Positions 43,389 to 55,344 of a DNA stretch of 64,000 nucleotides are shown piece by piece. Below the pieces are notes generated by a model. That model saw nothing but the letters and a program-made list of their open reading frames with translations, had not been told where the DNA came from and made no database searches. This DNA comes from Nicotiana tabacum (lineage: Eukaryota; Streptophyta; Magnoliopsida; Solanales; Solanaceae), in the NCBI RefSeq assembly GCF_000715075.1, contig NC_134095.1:45672806-45736805 (forward strand), given 5' to 3'. A program made the translations under genes and the position numbers. Within the stretch, counting starts at the first letter, position 1. Each line of letters opens with the position of its first letter.

Positions 43389-45450
43389 TTAGGGGGGACT
43401 AGGAGTAGAGGGCTTGGAAGCTGCAACAAGTGTTTTAAGAACAAGGTCTATTCGGGCATTGGCCGATTTTTGCTCATTGAGCAGTTCTGCTTTTAGGTTC
43501 TCTACTTGCGCCCTGAGATCAACATTCTCTTTTGTCAAATGAGCTACTTCATCATTTGACGCTGGAACCCCTTGTGCTTGTTGACCTTCCAAGATAGCAT
43601 TCTTGGCATTCAACCGACGAATCTCCTTTGCTGCACTTTTTTGAGCATTAATAAGCTGTGAGACGGTTGATGTACTTCTTACCCCCCCATTCTTTTCTAT
43701 GCGCTCGTATTTTTCCAATGTTTTCTATGAGAAAGTCTGCTTCTTAGTCCCCACCTTTCCTGGCCCCAGTGGCACCTCAAAGAATTTAAACACTCGCGTA
43801 AGGAAGAACCCATAGGGAAGGCCATGATTACCATTTTTGAAGGTGGCAACCTTTTTCATGTGTTCAATCATAATAGCAGGCATGCTCAAAGGAGTAAAGC
43901 TATCTAGTTGCTCCATCAATAACAAGTCAGACTTAGAAGTTACTAACCTCTCTCAGCTCGAGGCAATAGAACTTTGTTTACCAATTCGAACAGCTGCTGA
44001 TAGACAGGGAGTAACACTTTCTTATGGTTCTGGTCCCCCTTCTGGTTTGCATTGTCTTTTACCACGACATTTCTAAAGTTAAACTGGCACAAATACTTTA
44101 CACTAGACACACCACTTGTAAGAACTTTAAGAATTTCTCCAAGCAACTTTACATCAAACACAATATCTGCTCCATTCACCAAAGCATAGATGTGGTCTGT
44201 CTCAACGGGAAAGAGGCTAGCAAAAAAGCTTTGTACCTCATCCTCATATGCCTTAGGTGTATCTATTTGGAATAGATGCACCCATCGTTGAAACTCAACC
44301 ATTTCAAGAATTTTCGCATACTAGCCATCTCAGAGATTGCTAGGTCAAAAGTACGACCCAACAGAACTTTTTGGTGCCTCAGGCGTTCTGAACCAAGGCT
44401 GACTTCGCTTCTTATCCTCTTCATAGAACCAGGTTCCTGAACAATTTTAGACTTTTGTTTGCCAGATTTCCCACCACTGGATTTCTCCTTTCCCTTGGTT
44501 TTGACTAACACATCCTCATCAGACATCGAGAACTCACTCACGACATCCTTCAACTTGGAGATAGAGGTTGAAACCTTCTCTACTGAAGCAGACTGCTTCT
44601 TTTTCTTAGATCGTCTAACTAGTGAACCAGGTTCAGCCGGTGTTTCCTATTCCACCTCTACCACAGGGATCGCCTTATCACTTATGGGCACACCATCTTT
44701 CACCAGCTTCCTCATTTGCTTCTTACTACCTTTTTTGCTCTTTTGAAGGGCAGAGTCGTAGGCCACCTTTACTTGCAACCTGGTAGTGGGTCGCTTGGTG
44801 GAAGACTCAGGAGTGGACACCACCCTTAGGTTTATAATGAACGCATCAAGAGCTAGGTTGTCTAAATCCTCCTCATCATTGGACCTCATCTCAGGTGCCT
44901 GCATGTCCAAAGGCACAACAACAAACACAGGAGTAGAACTGTCCTGGGAATAAGAACCCTGACCTAGGTCCTCCAGAGAAGGATCAGGTTCCTCATGTGA
45001 GGGCCCAGTAGTTTCTGCTAGTGCAGCATTTTCAACAGTTACAATGGCCCCTTCGTCCCCCATACCTTGTACCTCGTTTTTCTGAGAGATGATCTCATGC
45101 AGTACGCCATCAGCAGACACCATGAAGACGGTTACAACATTTTCTTCCTCAATCGGTACTACTGACACCACTGAATCTGTAGTAACAATGACGGAACCCT
45201 CTGTAACCTCAGGGTTTTGACCTTGTTCTCCACTTGTTCTTTGATTAGTGGGAACCTCAGAAGATGGAAAGGACGAATCAACAATTTTAGGGTTTTTTGA
45301 AATAGAGAGAGACGGGGAATCTAGGTAAGATGTGATTTTAACAGGAAGGGTAAGAGTGGTTAAAGAAGGCTCAATAGGGACGGAGGACTCCATAGGTTTT
45401 TTAGTAACAAGTATGACTGAGGCAGAGAGGTCGGAGTTTGCATCAGCCAT
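43389..45450 (-). pseudogene. env-position ORF of the Sirevirus
   Basis: Start at the ATG at 45450 (MADANSDLSASV). The first 267 residues are acidic and Ser/Thr/Pro-rich and end with a basic cluster (KSKKGSKKQMRK). A TAG at 44647 lies in the same frame as 44263-44553. After a frameshift, 43943-44302 has VHLFQIDTPKAYEDEVQSFF and NGADIVFDVKLLGEILKVL. 43725-43925 has MPAIMIEHMKKVATF and HGLPYGFFLTRVFKFFEVPL. 43389-43718 ends in a coiled coil (HLTKENVDLRAQVENLKAEL). It would total close to 690 residues. No signal peptide or clear membrane helix is seen. Sireviruses commonly carry an extra ORF here; its role is unknown. Confidence 0.78.
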
Positions 45451-45940
45451 TGGAAGGATGGAGCGAAGGTGCTTTGGGAAGTTCTAATATAGGACTTATG
45501 GTTTGTGGACGATAGATGGGGTTTTTATTAAGAATGGATAATTATGAAGAGAGAGAGATATAGGCACCGGTTCTGAAACGGCGGTTGGGTGTATAGAAGT
45601 GTAACATTTCAGGGGGAGATGGAACGATTTGAAGTGAAGAGACACGACAGTAGGATCTCAAAAGTTGGATGACATGGCAGTTGTGTTTTGTACCTTTTTA
45701 AGATGTGTATTAAAGAATGCATAGAACTACAAACCTTTGGTACAAGAACCAGGTTCTTGACCTGTTATTTGAAAATATTAATCCTCGTTTATCATCCATG
45801 CACTGCATCTATAGCTTCTATACTCATCATGCGTGTTTACCTGAAATGGTATTGAAGTGAGTTAGACATGGCCAGAAAACACTTTTAGCCAGTTTTTCTT
45901 GAAGGTGTTTTTTCACAGCCAACAATGAGGAATCAGGTTC
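45451..45940 (-). other. Non-coding spacer between pol and the env-position ORF (Sirevirus)
   Basis: About 490 bp with no coding features or tandem repeats that I can see. Confidence 0.5.
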
Positions 45941-46704
45941 TCAATTGGGCTTTAAAAGCCCCAACTTTACTCTGTTTCTTTCAAAGTGTTCCCTACTTAA
46001 TGCCTTGGTGAAAATGTCTGCAATTTGGTCTTCTGTGCTACAGAACTTCATACATATCAACCCTTTCTCCACATTATCCCTCAGAAAGTGATGCTTCACA
46101 TCAATATGCTTGGTCCTTTTGTGTTGAACTAGATTCTTGGCTATGTTGAGTGCACTGGTGTTATCACATAGAAGGGGCACACTCTCAGTGAGTACCCCAA
46201 AGTCCTCCAGTTGTTGCTTAATCCATAAACGTTGTGCACAACAAGATGTTGTTGCTACATACTCTACTTCAGCTGTTGAAAGAGCCACTGAGTTTTGCTT
46301 CCTTGTGACCCAAGAGATGAGACATGAGCTAGGAAGTGAGCCATTCTAGAAGTGATTTTCCTGTCCACAAGATAACCTGCAAAGTCTGTATCAGCATATC
46401 CAATGAGATTAAAACTGGCACCTGAGGGATAAAAAAGGACCAGGTCCTGTGTTCCTTCAAGATATCTCAGAATTCTTTTAGCTTCCTTAAAATTAGATTC
46501 CTTGGGATTTGATTGAAACCTTACACATAGCCACACACTGAAGACAATATTAGGTCTACTGGCATTGAGATAGAGAATAGACCCAATAATGCCTTTATAC
46601 ATGGTTTGATTCACAGGAGTCCCAGTTTCGTCCATGTCCAGTCGAGTGGCCGTAGCAATGGGAGTGTCTATCACCTTTGATGCTTCCATGTCAAACATCT
46701 TCAA
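45941..46704 (-). pseudogene. Sirevirus RNase H and RT connection remnant
   Basis: 46264-46704 has MKMFDMEASKVIDTPIATAT, SILYLNASRPNIVFSV and IGYADTDFAGYLVDRKITS. 45941-46288 has MALSTAEVEYVATTSCCAQR, LLCDNTSALNIAKNLVQHKR, TKHIDVKHHFLRDNVEKG and TEDQIADIFTKALSREHFE, the copia RNase H end. A frameshift at about 46280 joins them. Confidence 0.92.
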
Positions 46705-46804
46705 GAGCTCCCTGATCTATTTTTGCTGAGAAATAAATGTACCCTTTGGGGATTGCTTTACTTGAAGACCCAAGAAGAAGTTCAGTTCCCCCATCATACT
46801 CATT

Positions 46805-47413
46805 TCAACTCACTCCCATGAGTTTTGCAAATTCTTCACACAGAGAATCAATTGTTGCCCCAAAAATGATATCATCAACATAGACCTGAACGATGAGCAG
46901 GTTCCTTCCCCGTTTCTTTAGGAACATGGTATTGTCAATTTTCCCTCTTCTAAAGCCATTTTCCAAGAGGAACTTTGATAGTCTTTCATACCAAGCTCGA
47001 GGAGCCTGCTTCAGCTCATACAATGTTTTGTCCTGTTTAAACACATATTCAGGGTGTTCATGACATTCCAACCCTGGAGGTTGCTTCACATAGACTTCTT
47101 CCTTAAGAAGTCCATTTAGAAATGCACTTTTGACATCCATTTGGAACAAGGTAAATTCCATATGAGATGCAAAAGTGACTAGAATTCTAATAGCTTCCAT
47201 GCGAGTGACTGGAGCAAACATTTCGTCATAGTCAATCCCTTCCTCCTGATTATAGCCTTGAACCACTAGCCTGGCCTTGTTCCTTGTGGTATTTCCATGT
47301 TCTTCAAGCTTGTTCCTGAATACCCACCTGGTTCCTATAATGGTTCGATTTGAGGGTCTGGGCACTAGGTGCCAGACATTGTTCCTTTCAAACTGATGTA
47401 ACTCGTCTTGCAT
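46805..47413 (-). pseudogene. Sirevirus reverse transcriptase remnant
   Basis: 202-residue frame with [80 protein letters not shown] and the active site YVDD at residues 178-181 ([13 protein letters not shown]), so it is intact at the catalytic site. The phrase DDIIFGAT is typical of Sirevirus-lineage RT. Frameshifts lie on both sides. Confidence 0.94.
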
Positions 47414-47544
47414 GGCTGTAATCTAATATGCATCTTTTAAGGCTTCATTGATATTCTTGGGTTCTATTTGGGAGAGAAAGGCTGAGGAGGCAAGTGAATT
47501 TCTGGATTTTGACCCGGTTTGTACTCCGGAATCTTGAGGGGTAA

Positions 47545-48784
47545 TTATGTTGTCAGGAGGATGAGAGCTTTTGTGTGTCTCCAGTTAGATGTCTGAGGTT
47601 CATTTAGAGAGAGTGTGGGTACATTTGACTGGTTTTCCTGAATTCTTTTCTCAGGTGCTAGTGGAGTACCCTGAACTGCATTAACCATACTTTCTTCACT
47701 CAGCTCTTTTACTTGACTCATCATATCTGCCTTTCCATTTGCCATGTCAATGACTTCACTAGGGACTAGTAAGGGTTCTCCATCTTGATCTTCTTCAGCA
47801 TTCTTCTCACAGGAGTGATAAAACTCATCAAAAATAACATGAACACTTTCCCCAACACATTGAGTCTCCTTATTATATATCTTGTACGTTTTGCTTTGAG
47901 AAGAGTAGCCTAGAAATATTCCTTCATCACTCTTGGCATCGAATTTTCCAAGCTGATCCTTTCCATTATTGAGAACATAGCATTTGCACCCAAATGTTCT
48001 TAGGTGAGTCAGCTTGGGTTTCCTTCCATTCAACGGCTCATATGGGGTCTTGTAAAGGAGGGATCTGATCATGCACCTGTTCACCAAGTAGCAAGCAATG
48101 TTGACGGCTTCAGCCCAAAAGTTCTTTGCAATTCCACTATCGATTAGCATTGTCCTTACCATCTCTTCCAGAGTTTTGTTCTTCCTTTCCACTACTCCAT
48201 TTTGCTGAGGAGTTCTAGGAGCTGAGAAGTTGTGGGTGATGTCATTTTCATAGCAGAACTCATCAAATTTGGCATAGTCAAATTTTGTTCCATGATTTGA
48301 CCTAATGTATGTGACTCTAGACTCCATCTTCACTTGGATTTTCTTCACGAAGGCCACAAACACCTCAAAGGTTTCATCTTTAGTTCTAAGAAACAGAGTC
48401 CATGTGAATCTGGAGTATTCATCCACTATCACAAAGATGTATCTTTTTCCTCCTCTGCTTTGCACTCTTATAGGACCACATAGGTCCATATGCAAAACCT
48501 CTAGTGGCTTTGAGGTGCTCTCATCCCTTTTAGACTTAAAAGAGGACTTCACATGTTTTCCTCTAGCATAGGCATCACAGATTTTTTTCCACTTTGAACT
48601 TTGACATGGGCAGACCATGGACCAGGTCCTTCTGAATTAGTTTGTTCAAAAGAGAAAAGCTTGCGTGCCCCAGTTTTCTGTGCCACAGTTTAGCATCATC
48701 ACCAACAGCTTTTAGACAACTCAGATCACCACTTTGTAAGGACTCGAAATCAACAACATAGATGTTCTTGTATCTTTTGGCCAT
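47545..48784 (-). pseudogene. Sirevirus integrase remnant
   Basis: The zinc part starts in 48575-48784 (LWHRKLGHASFSLL, both His kept), then a frameshift. 47545-48618 continues with KICDAYARGKHVKS, where the second Cys is Tyr. Catalytic core: Asp 45 (LHMDLCGP), Asn 108 in YIRSNHGTKF where Asp is expected, and Glu 144 (QQNGVVERKN). The core therefore lacks one acidic residue. C-terminal phrases include RTFGCKCYVLNNGKDQLGKF and FDAKSDEGIFLGYSSQSK. The start of this region is cut by Athila-2 at 48784/48785. Confidence 0.93.
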
Positions 48785-49698
48785 TGATCGAGGTTGCGGG
48801 AGTGGTCGAAACAGTTTTTACCCGAGAAGGTCGGGATCGATTTTCACAGGGAGCTAGAAATGGGAATTGAGTTTCTATCTAAATTGGATATGCATATTGC
48901 TCTCAATTGCACTTCTAATCATAGTTGGTTTTGATATTACTTCTAAATGTCTACTAATAAGATGCTAAATTAAGCTAAGTTAAGCTAAGAGTAAGATACT
49001 TAAAGGGTTGTCTAAATAGTTAAAAGGAATTAGGGAAGTGACTTTCTCCTAGGTGGACACTTGGCGGGTTCTCAAGTCTAAGGCTAGGTTGTCATATTGG
49101 GGATTACGATATAACCATTGCACGATACTACTCACTCTATACCTCTCGATAGTTTGAGTGATTTTTCCCTAATTGACTTTCTCAAGACCAATTTGGTATA
49201 ATAATTTGTGCAAACAATTGAGGTTCAAGTCCGGTATTACTATCTCTAGGTTTAACCCTTTAATCGGGGCTATCAATATCTTGAATACGCCCCAATTCCT
49301 TGTTAGACTAATTTTCCTAGGCTTAGGCTCTCTTTCTCAAGAACAGCCCAAGTCAAATAGGCACAAATTAGTGTTTGCAACCACTAATTCAATATTAAAA
49401 CCATATATTAGTCCAAATATCAAACACCCATAGACATTCAAGCCTTAAAACACAAGACCCATCAAATACCCACACTAGGGTTGAGCCACAACCCTAGCTA
49501 ATGGGTCTAGCTACTCATGATAATAGAATAAAACAAAGAACTAGATGAAAAAAAACCCATAATATTTAATTAAAAGCTAAAACTTGAAGATTCAATGGTA
49601 AAACTATTATAAAATTACTCAAATGGTAAAGGAACATTGTTCACAAGCGCAGCAACTAAGTAAAATATAACTGATGACCGAAAAATGGGAAAAAAAAC

Positions 49699-49706
49699 TA
49701 TTTATA
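49699..49706 (-). promoter_or_regulatory. LTR TATA box (Athila-2, 3' LTR)
   Basis: TATAAATA in the context TAGTATAAATAG on the minus strand, about 40 bases downstream of the GC-rich cluster. Confidence 0.68.
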
Positions 49707-49746
49707 CTAGGCCGAATTTTCTGGACAAAAATACCCATTCGGGGGT

Positions 49747-50088
49747 AGTGTGGACTGCACAAAATCGAGTGCAGCCGCACTGAGGCTCTTGGCTTTAAAC
49801 TATTTCTCTCTGAATTTGGCCACCGCGGGCCGCACAAAATGCACTGCGGCTGCGGTGGCTTCTATTGCGGTCCACACAAAAAGGGCCGCGAACCGCATTT
49901 GCAGTGATTCCCTAAATTGGCAACTCTCTGAACTCTTTCTTTGCGGACCACATAATATCAAGTGTTGCCACATTAAGTCCATTGCGGTCCGCATAAATTG
50001 CTTTGCGGCCGCAATGCTTGAGTCTCTAAAATAGCACCTCTCTGAACTTCCTCTTTGCGGACCGCACAGAATGGAGTGCGGCCGCATT
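49747..50088. repeat. GC-rich palindrome cluster in the 3' LTR (Athila-2)
   Basis: Units such as GCGGACCGCACAGAATGGAG and TTTGCGGCCGCAATGC. NotI sites lie at 50005-50012 and 50078-50085. Confidence 0.88.
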
Positions 50089-50293
50089 GGTCCTGTTACA
50101 CTGTGCTTGGACTTGTTCTTGGTACTTGTACATGTTTCACTCCTTTTTGAGCTAGTTTTGATGAATTGTCACCATGTTGACCAAACCCTGCAATCAAGTA
50201 CAACATGTAAGCTTTTAGGACTATTTTGTACACATTTTTAATCAAAACTAAAGTAAGAAGGAGTTTAAAATGCATCATAATCCCTAGTTATCA

Positions 50294-50316
50294 ACTCCCC
50301 CAAACTTAAGCTTTTG
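50294..50316 (-). other. Terminal polypurine tract of Athila-2
   Basis: The minus strand reads AAAAGCTTAAGTTTGGGGGA directly before the LTR start TGATAACTAGG. Confidence 0.85.
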
Positions 50317-52306
50317 CTTGTTCTCAAGCAAACAAATTAAGACCCACCCCTTTAGAGTAAATTCAAGAAAATTCAGTTGACCTAAAGTGACCTCATCTAG
50401 TATCAATTGGGACTAATAATTGCCCTCAATTCAAATGAATCATTAACAACATTCGACCTTTTAAGCACCATGGATTTAGTGCGACACAAGAGCATCAAGA
50501 GTTGACTCAACACATCAAAGAAACTCTTTCTACTACCTTGGTAATTATTGAACCCAAACTCATACATCCTCAACTCTCCCTAAGAAAATCTCACCTTTAA
50601 GATTGTAGCACTCGGAACGAAGATAGTGGAAACACGCTCATCTCTCTCAAAGAAAGGTCACAAGTCCGGCTCTAAGTACCATAAGCTTGCCCCTTATGTG
50701 AGTCACCACTAATGTAAGCTTCATTCAACTCAAGATCATATAGGGCTTTTGTGGAGAAATAGTGAAGGCTTTTGGTTAGGGTAGGAAATGTTTGGTCTAA
50801 GTAGGTTCCATCTTCCCTTTAGCACTTATTCTGCTTCATTTTGGCACATATTCCCTTGAGTTTTTAAGTCCTTTAACTTCTTTCTAAGGGGTTAGAGAGA
50901 CACACTGTCACTTTTCTTTTTCATTTCAAATCTTTTTCTCCTTTCTCAACTTTTCACACCTTTCATCTCTTTACTTTTATTAAATCCCTTCATTCTTTTC
51001 TACATTGCTCATTCCTTTTGTCTTTTTGATTTTCTTTCTTCTTCATTGCCTTTCCTTTTCTTCATTTTGTACCTTTTACCACTTTGTTGCATTCCTCGTC
51101 TCTCCCCCCAAACTTATGCTTTTGCCTTGTGCTAAGGAAAGATCGGATACCAATAGAGAGTATTTTTAGAACGGGTAAAGGTTTGTATCGTGGTTCTTGA
51201 AAGAAAATGGTCTATGGCTCAAAAGGGTTGACTAGGGATATTATCATTGGTAGGCTATGGAATTGTTCAAGATAACATTTAGATCAAGGAGAGCCTATAA
51301 TCACATCTCAAGTCAAATTACACTTATGATTTTGCCTAGACAAATATTCAGGGCAAGTTCTAGACCAATGGCTCGGGACTTGGACTTGTAATTCAAATTC
51401 TCACCACACAAGCTTTGGGATTTCTAAAGAAACATAGTCGGGAGACCACAACAACCTTAGTTGAGATTTGAGCAACACAATGGTCCCGAAAAACCACTTG
51501 ATGATTGTCGGTCAACACAAGAGACTCAAGGTCACCACTCTCACCATCCTAAACACAACAATTTATTTTTGACCATAGGATCAAAGGCAAATGTGTTAGG
51601 CCCAATTGAAGCTTTTCTTGAGTCACCCTTACCAACTAACTACTAAAAGCAAAAAGAAAACAGACTCAAACCTCTAAGAAGGTTGTCATGCCATCCATCA
51701 TCGGGAAGAGCCACTCGGTTCACACAAAACTCCACATTTGGAAAGAACCGTGGCATTAAGAAAACCAAAGGCTTATTGTAAAAACTAAAAACAAGAAGCT
51801 ACGAACATAAAATAAGAAGCTAAGAACGGAAAAATGCAGAAAGTAAAATGAATATGTACAAGAGGGGATTTAGTCGAATATACAATAGGGGGAATGAATA
51901 TATACATAAGAACGTAACTTTATATACAGACCCAAAAGTAAAAAGTATGAAAAGTGCAATAAATGATAAAGTTATATACATACCAAAGGTAAAAAGAAAG
52001 TATAAAGAAAAAAATACTGTCATATATACCGTCATCCACAAATAGAGCTACCCCCTCAAATGAAAGCTAGCATTGTCCTCAATGCCAACTAACCAAAATA
52101 AGTACAAAATAAGGAAGAGGGGAAAAAGAAACTCCCTATGGGCCCTCCATCTGCATAGGATCCTGAATCTAGGTCCCTAGGTCCTCTGTCTGCTCGGGAA
52201 CCTGTGACTGGCTCCCTGTGATCTGTGTGTCCACTGGGACCTTGGCCTGGACCTGGACTGAGTCCTGGGCCTGTACTGGAATCTGGGGTTGGCTCGAGGA
52301 ACCTCC
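50317..52306 (-). other. Non-coding 3' region of Athila-2
   Basis: Aligns with 31547-33631 of Athila-1. Pyrimidine-rich at about 50930-51080; internal purine tract at 51100-51126. No coding features. Confidence 0.7.
51100..51126 (-). other. Internal copy of the polypurine tract (Athila-2)
   Basis: The minus strand reads GGCAAAAGCATAAGTTTGGG then GGGAGA, about 805 bp from the terminal tract, the same spacing as in Athila-1. Confidence 0.72.
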
Positions 52307-54122
52307 CTACGGGTCCTCCAACTCTATGACTGCATCGTTAGTACGGGGAATCACCCTCTTCCTCTTGGGTGGCCTCTCTGACTCCTGCTCTGGCTGGGGC
52401 TGGGCTGCTGGCACTGGGTCATGCAATAACAGATCTAGAGGCAGGTGATCAGCCTTCAACCTCTCTACCTCCACCCTCAGCTCCTTCACCGACTCTTTTG
52501 AAGCCCGAGTCTTTCTCATTTTCTTCGCCTCCCTAGCAAGGTCCTTTAATGCCTTTCCATGAGAATCAGTTGCATCTATGATCTTCTTCTGGTTATCTAG
52601 AATCTCCTTTAGCGTGTCCTCTATTGATTGCGGGACCTGTGGCGGAGGAGGTACTGACTAGGCTACCACCGTAGTAGATAGTACATATAGCTTAGAAATA
52701 GTTGTCTACATCCAGTTGTTGATGCTGGTAGTCTGGCTCAGGCGGTGGGCAGTCAAGGGGTATGCAGTGGATGATGGAATCTCTGGAGCTGAAGAAGTAG
52801 AGGCTCCTGGGGCCATGTCTGGAGTGGCAGAGGTAGGCTGAATAGGAGCCACTACTACTACTGGCTCTTCAGACTAGCCAGCAGAAGCAGTGGATTTGCC
52901 TTTGCAGTTCTTGCCTTTAGGGTTGTCATCACACTGTATGTTGTACCAGGAGAATGGTGCCTTCGCTTTCACTTTGACATTGAATATTCGCTTCTCCACA
53001 TCTAAGTCCTCCAAGTACATAGTCAGGAAGTTGGGGAAGGGATAGGATCTATCACCTTCGTTCACCACCCGGGCACATTCCTGATGTTAGTCAGGTACCC
53101 CGCCATGATCGATTCCACCAATATAGCTCGATGGATATGAAGTGAGTTGTTGTGGGTGGTGGGGTCTAGTCTGCTACACACAAATGTTTCTCACCCGTTA
53201 GCTTCAAAGTTTAATGTTCTCCTCAGAATCTTCACTCCCACAGTCAACCAATCTGGGGTGGTACCTGGGATTGCCAAGTACTCTACCAACCAAGGACGAG
53301 CAGCTTCACCCAGTGCCACCTTCTCCAAATACATGACTCATCCACCTTCGGGAAGCCCAAATAATCATTGATTGTTTTGCCATCAAATTTCACTTTTAAG
53401 TTCCGCACCTTAGTCACCGTAGTGGCCTTTTTGATGTGGGCAACATTGGTATAGAACTCCTTGACTAGGTGCTCATTGGCATCCTTCACATGGCCTATGA
53501 AATACTCCCATCCAGCTCTCTCTCTGAGCTGCCTCAACACATTGGGGTTGTGAGGCAAAAGGTCCCGGGTGATGAATTTACACTCAGGTATTAGCTTCCC
53601 CTCGGTCCGCCACTCTCTGAACTTGTGATAGGCAACCGCACTCACAAATCTATCCTGTCATGCCTTCGGATTTTTGGTTCTCTCTACCCCTCCTACTTGG
53701 GGCTCACCCCCTGCTACTTCTTCACTTTCTTCTTCTACGGGCCCCCCCGGATAGTGAAGCTGTAAGAGTGGAGGAATATTCATTTCCACTGCCTGCAGCT
53801 GATCCCTCAGATGACTCAGAAGATATGTGCACTGACGCTTGGGTAGTGGGAGAGACCGAAGGTGTATCCCTCAACCTGTTCCTCTCCGGCCAGTCAGGAA
53901 CATACTCTGGCACGGATCCTGACGATGCCTCCGGGAAGCCTCATACTCACTCCCCGATTGGTCAATGGCTCTGTTAGCAGCCTTTATGAGCCTCCAGGTG
54001 TTTTTGATGTTTTGCCGAGCTTGCGGGGTCAGTTTGATCATACCCTTTCCTCTACCCCGGGAGGACTCTCCTCTTCCTGATTGTTTATCACATTTGCCTC
54101 GTGATTTCAGCATTGTCTGCAA
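52307..54122 (-). pseudogene. env-position ORF of Athila-2
   Basis: Starts at or just inside 54122 (MQTMLKSRGKCDKQSGRGES, a basic start) and continues with RGKGMIKLTPQARQNIKNTW. A frameshift follows, then a Ser/Thr-rich part at 53722-53913. The core is 53283-53645: AYHKFREWRTEGKLIPECKF, RDLLPHNPNV, ANEHLVKEFYTNVAHIKK and VRNLKVKFDGKTINDYLGFP. 52874-53068 has NEGDRSYPFPNFLTMYLEDL. 52307-52519 is a basic, coiled-coil-like end (SVKELRVEVERLKADHL). Same build as Athila-1; broken by several frameshifts. Confidence 0.75.
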
Positions 54123-54210
54123 AGAACATTTAATTGAGCCTTGTTAGTATCAGCATAATCAGTGAAATGCAGAATTGTAGGAAAATTATTGGAGGCAGTC
54201 AAAAATTAAA

Positions 54211-54510
54211 GAATGTGGACCACACAAAATGAAGTGCGGCCGCAAAGAGGCTACCGCAGACTGCAAAACATGCACTGCGGTCCACACTGACGTGGGATTC
54301 AGACTACCCACTCTCTGAATCTATGCACAGCGGCCTGCACAAAATGAATTGTGGTCCGCATTGAGGCACCGCGGACCGCACAAAATCCATTGTGACCGCG
54401 GTCTACACTTGTCAGCTTTCAGAACATTTACAACCGCGGTCCGCACAAAATAGCACTGCGGACCGCACAGAAGCACCGCGGACCGCACCAAATGCACCGC
54501 GGTCTGCATT
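54211..54510. repeat. GC-rich palindrome cluster upstream of the env-position ORF (Athila-2)
   Basis: Units such as CACCGCGGACCGCACAAAAT. NotI site at 54236-54243. It falls in the presumed leader between the internal TATA box and the env-position ATG. Confidence 0.87.
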
Positions 54511-54886
54511 GAGTGCCCAGCAGCAACACCAACCTAGGGTTCACGTTTTTCACATTTTTAGTCCAAATTTTCACCTAGTAATGATTCCCTAGGCGTTGCA
54601 TCAGTGTTTTAACTACTTAGTCCTAATTAAAACAGGATTAAACTAACTTCTACTACAGAATTGAAAGAAAAACGGGAAGAGAAGGGAGAAAAACTAAGAA
54701 AAATAAAAGTTCAAGGAAAATAACAAAATTAAATAACTAAGAAAGATTTAAAGTTACTAGAAGTGAGATGCAATCTTGATTAACGAGCATTAGCAGTTAA
54801 ATTCGTGCAATTTAGAGGGATGAATAGTAATTTTGAAGCTCTAAGAGTGAAAAGGTCGAAGAGTTTGAAATGAGGGCCTCAGGTCC

Positions 54887-54894
54887 TATTTATA
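54887..54894 (-). promoter_or_regulatory. Candidate internal TATA box between pol and the env-position ORF (Athila-2)
   Basis: TATAAATA in CTATAAATAGGACCT on the minus strand, about 33 bases downstream of a GC-rich cluster and about 765 bases before the env-position start. It is identical in context to Athila-1. Confidence 0.5.
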
Positions 54895-54926
54895 GAAAAA
54901 GGTCCTGGGGAACATCTCACCTACCC

Positions 54927-55142
54927 ACCGCGGACCGCACAAAATGGCACCGCGGTCCGCGGTGCTCAGAAACATGAAGCACTGGGAGGTTGGCCATTAC
55001 GGACCACAAGAAATCCAGTGTGGCTGTAGTGGTCCACCGCGGATTCTTCTCACTTTTGACAAATCACTCTGTGGTCCGCATTTATTTCTTTCCCCCATAC
55101 AAAGGCCTTTGCGGCCGCACAAAATGAAGTGCGGTCCGCATT
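54927..55142. repeat. GC-rich palindrome cluster between pol and the internal TATA box (Athila-2)
   Basis: Starts CACCGCGGACCGCACAAAAT; NotI site at 55111-55118. Confidence 0.86.
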
Positions 55143-55344
55143 GCAAACTTCAGAGAGTGATCATTTTCCCAAACTTGGTCCTGCACTGCATCAAAACAAT
55201 CCTACAACATCTCACAACCAGTCAGTCCAAAAATAAATCCTACACTACAAAGAAAATAGCAGAAGAACAAAAAGAAAGACACATGGGTTGACTCCCAAGA
55301 AGCGTCTGATTTAACGTCGCGGCACGACGCAGGTTACCATCAAA

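Larger units (their letters stand above)
48785..50293 (-). repeat. 3' LTR of Athila-2
   Basis: Plus-strand ends TGATCGAGGTTGCGGG and CCCTAGTTATCA. Near its start it lacks about 20 bp present in the other copies (the CCAACCCTGCACTACTACAA region). Confidence 0.93.

Noticed and set aside
54321..54509. Frame with repeated CGPxC motifs
   Set aside because: It is produced by GCGGnCCGC repeats; no stable frame across the other clusters.
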